A stretch of DNA of 6,677 nucleotides from an uncultured Planctomycetota bacterium (GTDB lineage: Bacteria > Planctomycetota > Planctomycetia > Pirellulales > UBA1268): assembly GCA_905477565.1 (NCBI GenBank), contig CAJQGO010000313.1, forward strand, positions 1 to 6,677, given 5' to 3'. Within the stretch, counting starts at the first letter, position 1, and every line of letters begins with the position of its first letter. This document shows, piece after piece, positions 1 through 5,156 of the stretch. The notes under the pieces were generated by a model, which saw only the letters and a list, made by a program, of their open reading frames with translations, was not told the origin of the DNA and ran no database searches. The position numbers were made by a program, and so were the translations under genes.

Positions 1-624
1 GAAGAAGATATTCATACTCGAACAGCGGCTGCTGTCTTTGAGGTGGAATCAGAAGAAGTCACCTCTGAAATGCGGCGGACAGCGAAAGCCGTGAATTTTG
101 GGATTCTTTACGGACAGTCAGCGTTTGGGTTGGCGAAGGCACTCGGTATTTCCCAGCCAGAGGCAGCAGAATTCATCGCAGCATATTTTGAGAAGTTTGC
201 AGGTGCATCGCAGTTTATTGACGAGGTGCTTGATCGGTGCCGGGCTGAAAGAGGCGTTGCAACGATGTTAGGAAGACGACGGGCGATAGATGGTGTTCGT
301 GATCACGAAGGACGTCGAGGCGCAGGAGGTGTCTTTGCGCTTTCCCTGCCGGAACGGACTGCAGTGAATACTGTCGTGCAGGGTTCTGCTGCAGATCTCA
401 TTAAGCTGGCGATGCTGAAAGTGGCCCGCCAGCTCGTGAGTGACAAGTTGTCCTCATTTCTTGTGCTTCAGATTCATGATGAGCTGCTCTTTGAATATCC
501 GCGTGCTGAATCTGAGCCACTTCAGGCACTTGTCGTGCATGAAATGGGAAGTGCCATGGATCTTGAAGTGCCGTTGGAAGTTTCAGTGCAGACTGGATCA
601 ACATGGGCTGATTGTGAAAAATAA
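1..624 (+). CDS. polA: DNA polymerase I, C-terminal polymerase domain (5'-truncated by window edge)
   Basis: Family A DNA polymerase, which fills gaps and replaces primers in replication and repair. The reading frame is open from base 1, so 207 C-terminal residues are seen and the 5'-nuclease and any proofreading domain lie outside the window; the GTG at 43 is internal. Numbering from base 1, EDIHTRTAA (2-10) leads into the O-helix motif B, RRTAKAVNFGILYG (25-38). R25, K29, F33 and Y37 match E. coli R754, K758, F762 and Y766. LPERTAVNTVVQGSAADLIK (116-135) is the conserved late-fingers/palm segment. Motif C, QIHDELLFE (157-165), carries the metal-binding D160 (E. coli D882) and E161. The protein ends shortly after VPLEVSVQTGSTW, as the family does. 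The spacer between LGRRR and LPERT, about 20 residues with REG-like charged and Gly residues, is a few residues longer than in E. coli. The stop overlaps the probable coaE ribosome binding site, so the two genes are probably cotranscribed. The family call is secure. Confidence 0.96.
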   Translation, partial: EEDIHTRTAAAVFEVESEEVTSEMRRTAKAVNFGILYGQSAFGLAKALGISQPEAAEFIAAYFEKFAGASQFIDEVLDRCRAERGVATMLGRRRAIDGVRDHEGRRGAGGVFALSLPERTAVNTVVQGSAADLIKLAMLKVARQLVSDKLSSFLVLQIHDELLFEYPRAESEPLQALVVHEMGSAMDLEVPLEVSVQTGSTWADCEK

Positions 625-635
625 AGGTCATCTGC

Positions 636-1268
636 ATGACTATTGTTGGTCTTATTGGAAAAATTGGAGCAGGGAAAACAACAGTTTCCGATCTGTTGCG
701 GCACCATGGTGCAGTAGTCATTGATGCTGATGCGTTGACGCATGACGCACTGAAGGATGAAGGGGTTCGGGGTCAGATCCAAGCTCGCTTTGGTACCAGC
801 GTCTTCACGGGCAATGAGATTGATCGTTCATGCTTGGCGGAGTGCGTATTTGGCAATCAGCCAGAGCAGAAAAATGCACTGAAGGATTTGGAGGCCATTG
901 TTCATCCAAGGGTTCGGAGCGGGCTCGAAGAACGGCTGCGGGCGATTGCCCAGAGAGAAGCCGGTCTTGGAGCAGGAAAAACGGTTGTCGTACTTGATGT
1001 GCCATTGCTCGTGCAGGCAGGGCTTCATAATCGTTGTGATCGGCTTATCTGGCTCGAGTGTGAGGATTCTGTGAGACATCAGCGATTAGCTCTCCGTGGG
1101 CTTTCTGCTGAACAGGTTGCTGCACGAGAAGAGGCATGGATTCAAGGATTCCCAGACGACTCGTCCTTTTTGCAAGCGGTTTCCACCGTGGATACCTCTG
1201 GCGATATTGCCTATACTAAAAACGAGATTGAGAAGCTTTGGGAGAAACTTACGCACGGTTCATCCTAG
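636..1268 (+). CDS. coaE: Dephospho-CoA kinase
   Basis: Cytosolic enzyme for the last step of coenzyme A synthesis: it phosphorylates the ribose 3'-OH of dephospho-CoA with ATP. At 210 aa it is of normal length (E. coli about 206). Visible motifs are the P-loop GKIGAGKTT (8-16, with K14), IDADALTH (29-36, with the conserved D32), HPRVR (90-94) and the central strand VVLDVPLL (118-125). The lid-like helix has Arg residues at 150, 154 and 164. Divergent points: the usual LDVPLLFE reads LDVPLLVQ, the common R..Q after the lid is replaced by REEAW, and the usual C-terminal D-x-V-I-x-N-x-G strand appears as VSTVDTSGD. The ATG at 636 is preceded by AAAGG (623-627), which overlaps the polA stop and sits 8 nt from the start. 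The gap to polA is only 11 nt, so one transcript is likely. The kinase call is firm; the effect of the substitutions is unknown. Confidence 0.94.
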   Translation: MTIVGLIGKIGAGKTTVSDLLRHHGAVVIDADALTHDALKDEGVRGQIQARFGTSVFTGNEIDRSCLAECVFGNQPEQKNALKDLEAIVHPRVRSGLEERLRAIAQREAGLGAGKTVVVLDVPLLVQAGLHNRCDRLIWLECEDSVRHQRLALRGLSAEQVAAREEAWIQGFPDDSSFLQAVSTVDTSGDIAYTKNEIEKLWEKLTHGSS

Positions 1269-1280
1269 GCGACATTCTCG

Positions 1281-1330
1281 ATTCCCGCCCCCCCACTTCC
1301 TTCCTTTGGTTTGCCTTCAACAAACTGTAT
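1281..1330 (+). promoter_or_regulatory. C-rich, G-poor stretch in the rho leader (candidate rut-like region)
   Basis: In these 50 bases between coaE and rho I count 20 C and 5 G, including a run of seven C (1288-1294). Strong C over G bias in an untranslated, weakly structured stretch is the known hallmark of Rho loading (rut) sites. E. coli rho is known to limit its own expression by termination in its leader. That the same happens here is inference; no experimentally defined consensus can be matched by eye. Confidence 0.3.
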
Positions 1331-1366
1331 TGAGACCACCTGGCATCAGGTTGTGTCTACTCAATA
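1328..1366 (+). promoter_or_regulatory. Imperfect hairpin in the rho leader
   Basis: The outer arms TATTGAG (1328-1334) and CTCAATA (1360-1366) are perfectly complementary over 7 bp. Inside them, ACCACCTG (1335-1342) pairs with CAGGTTGT (1347-1354) around a GCAT loop with one C-T mismatch. Five unpaired bases (1355-1359) lie on the 3' side. No T tract follows, so it is not a standard intrinsic terminator. It lies 47 nt before the rho start, just after the C-rich stretch. It could be a regulatory RNA element or an operator; no family is recognised. Confidence 0.4.
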
Positions 1367-1413
1367 GATTGGCATTGTTGCGAAGCAAATCTCATTTCGA
1401 GAGCCGAAGACTC

Positions 1414-2814
1414 ATGTCAGACAACGATCGCACCCCGGAAGATCTGCCAACTGACCCTGAAGACAAGCCACTATCCATCGCAGAGGAAATTGCGGCGGAG
1501 GTTGATGATGATGATCTGGAAGTGCGTGAGCGGTATGACCTGCTCAAACAGACTGATACAAAGATTGCTGAATTGCAAAAGCTCTCAATGGCAGAACTCA
1601 TCGAGCTTGCTCGGTCTGAAAAGGTTGCTGAAATCGCAGGTGAGAAAAAGCATGATCTTATTTTTAAGATTCTGAAAGAACGAGTGAAGCTCAACGGGCT
1701 TATGTTTGGAGAGGGAACACTCGAGATTCTGCCAGACGGCTTTGGATTTCTACGAAGTCCCGACTACCACTACTTGGCATGCCCGGATGATATCTATGTT
1801 TCACCAAGCCAGATTCGACGCTTTGGTCTTCGCAATGGCATGAGTGTGGCTGGTCAGATCCGCCCGCCAAAAGAAAGTGAACGTTATTTTGCGTTGCTTC
1901 GTATTGAGGCAATTAACGGAGATGATCCTGCTCGACTTGCTAGTAACGTGTTCTTTGATGATCTCACGCCGCTTCACCCGGACAAAAGAATTCAACTAGA
2001 AACCACGGCCGAAGAGTTGTCGACACGAATCGTTGACTTGGTCGTCCCGATTGGATTTGGCCAGAGAGGGCTTATCGTGAGTCCTCCGCGTGCCGGAAAA
2101 ACGATTCTTATGCAGAAGATGGCCAAAGCAGTGCTGGCGAACTATCCGGAGGCGTTCGTGTTCATGCTCCTGATTGATGAGCGGCCAGAAGAAGTCACTG
2201 ACATGGAGCGTCAGGTGCAAGGGCCCGGGTGTGAAGTCATCAGTTCGACGTTTGATGAAAATGCGAGCCGGCACGTTCAGGTGGCCGATATGGTGATCGA
2301 AAAGGCAAAGCGACTCGTTGAATATGGTAAAGACGTCGTTATTTTTCTTGACTCAATCACGCGTCTTGCCAGAGCCTGGAATTCTGAGGTTCCAAACTCT
2401 GGGAAAATCCTCTCCGGTGGTGTCGATGCCAACGCTTTGCAGAGGCCGAAGAGATTTTTTGGGAGTGCCCGGAAAGTAGAGGAGGGCGGTTCATTGACAA
2501 TCGTTGCAACGGCTCTTGTTGATACGGGCAGCAAAATGGACGATGTTATTTTTGAGGAGTTCAAGGGAACTGGTAACCTTGAAATCGTTCTTGATCGTCG
2601 TTTGGTTGATAAGCGTGTGTACCCGGCAATTGATATCAATCGCTCTGGCACACGACGCGAAGAAATGCTCCTTAGTAGCGATGAATTTCGACGAACAAGT
2701 GTATTGCGAAGAGTGCTCAGTGAAATGAATCCACCTGACGCAATGGAGTTGCTCATCAACCGTCTGTCAAAAACGAGCTCAAACCATGAGTTCTTACAGA
2801 GCCTGAAGTCTTGA
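1414..2814 (+). CDS. rho: Transcription termination factor Rho
   Basis: Hexameric RNA-dependent ATPase and translocase that ends transcription at Rho-dependent sites. This 466-aa protein has a short acidic N-terminal extension (about 1-40, with DDDD at 31-34) and a Rho N-terminal helical domain (about 50-95). A cold-shock-like RNA-binding domain follows (about 98-167), with [15 protein letters not shown] (100-114) and [13 protein letters not shown] (125-137). The ATPase domain carries Walker A SPPRAGKT (223-230), [11 protein letters not shown] (252-262, catalytic-type E256 and R257), Walker B VVIFLDS (308-314), the Q-loop SGKILSGG (329-336) and the arginine finger in SGTRREE (411-417, R414). 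All key residues of E. coli Rho are kept. The ATG at 1414 gives an N-terminus of family size. The frame stays open upstream to 1096, but that part overlaps coaE and has no Rho similarity. The ribosome binding site is weak (GAGAG, 1399-1403). ribH follows after 7 nt. Confidence 0.98.
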   Translation: MSDNDRTPEDLPTDPEDKPLSIAEEIAAEVDDDDLEVRERYDLLKQTDTKIAELQKLSMAELIELARSEKVAEIAGEKKHDLIFKILKERVKLNGLMFGEGTLEILPDGFGFLRSPDYHYLACPDDIYVSPSQIRRFGLRNGMSVAGQIRPPKESERYFALLRIEAINGDDPARLASNVFFDDLTPLHPDKRIQLETTAEELSTRIVDLVVPIGFGQRGLIVSPPRAGKTILMQKMAKAVLANYPEAFVFMLLIDERPEEVTDMERQVQGPGCEVISSTFDENASRHVQVADMVIEKAKRLVEYGKDVVIFLDSITRLARAWNSEVPNSGKILSGGVDANALQRPKRFFGSARKVEEGGSLTIVATALVDTGSKMDDVIFEEFKGTGNLEIVLDRRLVDKRVYPAIDINRSGTRREEMLLSSDEFRRTSVLRRVLSEMNPPDAMELLINRLSKTSSNHEFLQSLKS

Positions 2815-2821
2815 GGCATAT

Positions 2822-3346
2822 ATGCGGGTTCCATCACAATCTGTTCCACATAGCGAAGCGGTTGCAGGCTGCAAAACACATGCATTACAAACGGCATCGG
2901 CTCCGGGTAATGTGCGTGTCGCCATTGCTGTGTCGAAATATAATGAGGCAATCACGGGCCGGCTGGTAAACGGGGCGGTCGAAACCCTTAACGCCGCTGG
3001 TGTCTCATCTGAACGAATTGAAATAGCAGAAGTCCCCGGAGCGTTTGAGTTACCACTTGCTGCTCATGCTCTTGCCAGGAGTGGACAATTCGCAGCGGTG
3101 CTGTGCCTCGGTGCAGTCATTCGTGGTGAGACAACTCATGATCAACACATAAACACAGCGGTTGCCAACGGCGTGGAAAGTGTTGGTCGGCAGCATGGAA
3201 TTCCTGTGCTCTTTGGGTTGCTCACGTGTGAGACGCGAAGCCAGGCGGAGGCACGTGCCGGCGGTGATGTTGGCAACAAAGGAGATGAGTGTGCTCAGGC
3301 TGCAATTGCCATGATGAACCTGTTGGAAGATCTTTCTGAGAATTGA
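2822..3346 (+). CDS. ribH: 6,7-dimethyl-8-ribityllumazine synthase
   Basis: Penultimate enzyme of riboflavin synthesis: it condenses 5-amino-6-ribitylaminouracil with 3,4-dihydroxy-2-butanone 4-phosphate. The family forms pentamers or 60-subunit shells in the cytosol. The 174-aa protein begins with an extra segment of about 30 residues ahead of the conserved core, which starts at [15 protein letters not shown] (31-45). The usual Phe-Asn of the substrate pocket is Tyr-Asn here (40-41). VPGAFELP (71-78) and [10 protein letters not shown] (97-106) are intact, with H106 matching the catalytic His88 of the B. subtilis enzyme. FGLLTCET (131-138), QAEARAG (141-147, R145) and GNKG (151-154) form the C-terminal phosphate-site region. 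The start has GAGG (2813-2816) overlapping the rho stop, so it is probably translated from the rho message. No FMN riboswitch can fit in the 7-nt gap. No other riboflavin gene is in view. Confidence 0.96.
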   Translation: MRVPSQSVPHSEAVAGCKTHALQTASAPGNVRVAIAVSKYNEAITGRLVNGAVETLNAAGVSSERIEIAEVPGAFELPLAAHALARSGQFAAVLCLGAVIRGETTHDQHINTAVANGVESVGRQHGIPVLFGLLTCETRSQAEARAGGDVGNKGDECAQAAIAMMNLLEDLSEN

Positions 3347-3370
3347 TTCATTCTCTCCGTAAGACTCCAT

Positions 3371-3376
3371 TATACT
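3371..3376 (+). promoter_or_regulatory. Possible -10 element upstream of nusB
   Basis: TATACT in the AT-rich 78-nt gap between ribH and nusB matches 5 of 6 bases of the sigma-70 -10 consensus. No good -35 lies at the right distance: TTGATT (3343-3348) is 22 nt upstream, which is too far. It could give nusB-ftsY a secondary promoter, or be chance in an AT-rich stretch. Confidence 0.22.
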
Positions 3377-3424
3377 TCTCTTCCATACTTTCGATTCCCA
3401 TTCAATTGTTCGGATTGCTTAACT

Positions 3425-3871
3425 ATGTCGACCCGCCGTCGTGCCCGCGAAGTCTCTCTTCAAGTGCTGTATCAGTTTGACCTTAATCCTTCGGCTGCCT
3501 CGATAGATTACAAGCCTTTTTTGTATGCTCGGCTCCAGGATTCAGCTTCGGTCATTTTCTCGAAGGCACTCATTGAAGGTGTTGCGCAACATCAGCAGCA
3601 GATTGACGGTCTTCTCGATCAGCGGAGCGAACACTGGCGAGTAAACCGAATGGCTTCAACAGACCGTGCCGTTTTGCGGCTGGCGGTATTTGAGCTTGCC
3701 TGTTCTGACACGCCTGGCCCAGTTGTGGTTGATGAAGGTATTGAGCTTGCACGCCGCTATGGTTCAGCCAATTCAGCCCCATTCGTCAGCGGAATACTCG
3801 GGCGTTGCCTCGACGATCGGGAAGAACTTCGAAAGACACTACAAGAAGAAGTAAACCCAGCCGATGTCTAG
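3425..3871 (+). CDS. nusB: Transcription antitermination factor NusB
   Basis: Small all-helical RNA-binding protein. In other bacteria it binds boxA RNA together with NusE (ribosomal protein S10) and keeps RNA polymerase processive on rRNA operons. The 148 aa match the family length. The N-terminal RRRAREVSLQVLYQFDL (4-20) is the arginine-rich RNA-binding helix and first core helix. WRVNRMASTDRAVLRLAVFE (71-90) and VVDEGIELARRYG (101-113) are the central signatures, and FVSGILGRCLDD (120-131) is the C-terminal one. That last motif is normally FVNGIL, so an Asn to Ser change is present at 122. No convincing Shine-Dalgarno precedes the ATG at 3425, which is not unusual for planctomycetes. ribH-nusB adjacency occurs in many bacteria and supports both calls. 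The 78-nt gap to ribH allows either read-through or a weak promoter of its own. Confidence 0.94.
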   Translation: MSTRRRAREVSLQVLYQFDLNPSAASIDYKPFLYARLQDSASVIFSKALIEGVAQHQQQIDGLLDQRSEHWRVNRMASTDRAVLRLAVFELACSDTPGPVVVDEGIELARRYGSANSAPFVSGILGRCLDDREELRKTLQEEVNPADV

Positions 3872-3875
3872 GTCA

Positions 3876-3897
3876 GGGGATTTCTTCCTCCTTTTTT
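3876..3897 (+). terminator. Weak intrinsic terminator-like hairpin between nusB and ftsY
   Basis: GGGGA (3876-3880) can pair with TCCTCC (3886-3891), with T3889 bulged out, around a TTTCT loop. Six T follow directly (3892-3897). The order of stem and T tract fits an intrinsic terminator, but the stem has only five pairs and a bulge. It may cause partial attenuation rather than a full stop, since ftsY starts 26 nt later with no clear promoter between. Confidence 0.3.
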
Positions 3898-3923
3898 CAC
3901 GATAAATAAAGTAGTTAGTATTC

Positions 3924-4925
3924 ATGGCATTATTTCGCTTTGGAAAATCTTCAGCAGAATCGTCACCACGCACAGAAGAGGAGCCTGGTGCAGCTAAGCC
4001 GAGTGTTTTTGATCGTCTTCGGGCGGGTCTGTCAAAGACTGCGCAGGTTCTCAATACAGACGTTCGAGATCTGCTGAAGCAGGAAGGACGACATGTCGAT
4101 GCAGCCTTTCTTGAGGAACTTCGCGGTGCTTTGGTGCGGACTGATATGGGGCCTTCTGCAGCCGAAGCCATTGTGAAAGATGTTGAGGAGCGGCTGCGAT
4201 CCCGAGTCGTTGACCCAGAGGTTGTGGTTGAGTCGATTCGTCGAACACTTTCTGAAAAGCTTGCAGGGACGACTGGAGACCTTGCTACGTCATCATCCGG
4301 GCCAACCGTAATTTTGGTGACAGGAGTCAATGGGTCAGGAAAAACCACATCAATCGCAAAACTGACTCGACGGTTTACCGAGTCGGGTCTTCGTGTCGTT
4401 CTTGGAGCGGGTGATACGTTTCGTGCTGCCGCCGTTGAGCAATTATCGATGTGGGCAGGCCGTTTAGGGGCAGACATTGTTCGAGGCGATCCTGGCTCTG
4501 ATCCCGCGAGCATTGCCCATCGAGCAGTTGCGCAGGCTGTCGAAGGAAGCTTTGATATCTGCATTATTGACACGGCGGGCAGGCTTCAGAATCAATCAAA
4601 CCTGATGCAGGAACTTGGGAAAATCCGACGCGTGATAAGTAAACAGATTCCTGATGCACCCCACGAAGTGTTACTCGTTATTGATGCAACAGCCGGCCAG
4701 AATGCGCTTTCTCAAGCAGAGGGTTTCAAGGAGGCAGCTGGCTGCACCGGAATTGTTCTAGCTAAGCTTGATGGGTCTGCTCGAGGTGGAGTGATTGTGC
4801 CCGTAGCTGAACGGTTTGGATTACCCGTCAAATTTGTTGGGCTCGGTGAATCGGCAGATGATCTCGCGACGTTTGACCCAGAGTCGTTTGTTGACGCCAT
4901 GCTAGAGGGCGTTCTGCGGCCGTAA
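3924..4925 (+). CDS. ftsY: Signal recognition particle receptor FtsY
   Basis: SRP receptor GTPase. It docks SRP-bound ribosomes making membrane proteins at the inner membrane and hands them to the Sec translocon. The protein is 333 aa, with a short variable A region (about 1-26), much smaller than in the 497-aa E. coli protein. The N-terminal [10 protein letters not shown] is basic and hydrophobic and could touch membrane lipids. The N domain is at about 27-112 ([12 protein letters not shown] at 28-39). The G domain has G1 GVNGSGKTT (134-142), the DTFRAAA element (164-170), G3 DTAGR (216-220), G4 AKLD (280-283) where TKLD is most common, and the closing GLGE (307-310). [16 protein letters not shown] fits FtsY better than Ffh, and the C-terminal M domain of Ffh is absent. 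No clear Shine-Dalgarno precedes the ATG. It follows nusB by 52 nt. The call is firm. Confidence 0.97.
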   Translation: MALFRFGKSSAESSPRTEEEPGAAKPSVFDRLRAGLSKTAQVLNTDVRDLLKQEGRHVDAAFLEELRGALVRTDMGPSAAEAIVKDVEERLRSRVVDPEVVVESIRRTLSEKLAGTTGDLATSSSGPTVILVTGVNGSGKTTSIAKLTRRFTESGLRVVLGAGDTFRAAAVEQLSMWAGRLGADIVRGDPGSDPASIAHRAVAQAVEGSFDICIIDTAGRLQNQSNLMQELGKIRRVISKQIPDAPHEVLLVIDATAGQNALSQAEGFKEAAGCTGIVLAKLDGSARGGVIVPVAERFGLPVKFVGLGESADDLATFDPESFVDAMLEGVLRP

Positions 4926-5008
4926 GGTCCGCCTGTCCCCTCTATTCTTACATTCCGGTCGTATCGATTTGGGAAATTCTACGGCTTTCTTTTGTGAAAA
5001 TCAGTTTT

Positions 5009-5024
5009 GTCACATTGTTGTGAC
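5009..5024. promoter_or_regulatory. Operator-like inverted repeat upstream of the porin gene
   Basis: GTCACA (5009-5014) and TGTGAC (5019-5024) form a perfect 6-bp inverted repeat around TTGT. The spacing and symmetry suit a dimeric DNA-binding regulator, or a small RNA stem if transcribed. It resembles a CRP-type site turned inside out (TCACA-N4-TGTGA, not TGTGA-N6-TCACA), so CRP binding is not implied. TTGTCA (5007-5012) overlaps it and matches 5 of 6 bases of a -35 box, but I find no good -10 at the right distance. The regulator is unknown. Confidence 0.4.
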
Positions 5025-5081
5025 GATCTACCACGAGAGGGTTTAGTTAGGGAATTTTTTTGGCGGAAAGGTTTCCTTTTT

Positions 5082-5099
5082 ATGACCCTCCACGCCTAA
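5082..5099 (+). other. Five-codon mini-ORF in the porin leader
   Basis: An ATG at 5082 is followed by four codons and TAA, encoding MTLHA. An AAAGG lies 10 nt before it (5067-5071). It ends exactly where the small leader hairpin begins. Such short ORFs arise often by chance, and nothing shows that it is translated. Confidence 0.15.
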
Positions 5100-5122
5100 C
5101 AGGTAGCAATAGATGCCACCTG
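5100..5122 (+). promoter_or_regulatory. Small hairpin in the porin leader
   Basis: CAGGT (5100-5104) pairs with ACCTG (5118-5122), and GCA (5106-5108) with TGC (5114-5116), across one A-C mismatch, leaving an ATAGA loop. It lies 20 nt upstream of the porin ribosome binding site without masking it. It might stabilise the 5' end of the message or modulate translation; this is inference. Confidence 0.3.
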
Positions 5123-5142
5123 GTGATTGACACCTATGGATT

Positions 5143-5148
5143 GGGGAG
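5143..5148 (+). promoter_or_regulatory. Ribosome binding site that fixes the porin start
   Basis: GGGGAG lies 8 nt before the ATG at 5157 and is the best Shine-Dalgarno match in the window. It favours 5157 over the in-frame TTG at 5127 and ATG at 5136. Starting at 5157 also puts a basic MRFLKFK directly at the head of the signal peptide. Confidence 0.7.
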
Positions 5149-5156
5149 TTTTGAAT

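Noticed and set aside
43..45. GTG at 43 as the start of a short polymerase-like gene
   Set aside because: The frame is open to base 1 and encodes the conserved EDIHTRTAA segment upstream, so this is an internal Val codon of a polA truncated by the window edge.
1096..1413. N-terminal extension of the rho reading frame back to position 1096
   Set aside because: The frame is open but overlaps coaE by about 170 nt, encodes a Pro/Leu/Arg-rich stretch with no Rho character, and has no ATG between coaE and 1414. The ATG at 1414 gives a normal Rho.
2277..2951. Long minus-strand ORF opposite rho (224 codons)
   Set aside because: It is the complement of strongly conserved rho and the start of ribH, its product shows no recognisable motif, and it is best explained as a shadow ORF.
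3839..4573. Long minus-strand ORF opposite ftsY (244 codons)
   Set aside because: Ser/Arg/Thr-rich low-complexity translation typical of the antisense of a conserved gene; it is wholly explained by ftsY.
4926..5008. Terminator for ftsY in the first part of the intergenic region
   Set aside because: I looked for a stem followed by T residues. Only scattered, bulged pairings near TTTCTTTT (4987-4994) were found, too weak to call.
1336..5123. Octamer CCACCTGG shared by the rho leader hairpin and the porin leader hairpin
   Set aside because: One shared 8-mer between two gaps of 145 and 231 nt is about what chance gives, and it sits in different parts of the two hairpins.
5127..5156. Earlier porin start at the TTG (5127) or ATG (5136)
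   Set aside because: GGGGAG at 5143-5148 would lie inside the gene. Starting at 5157 puts that site at proper spacing and gives a standard signal peptide.
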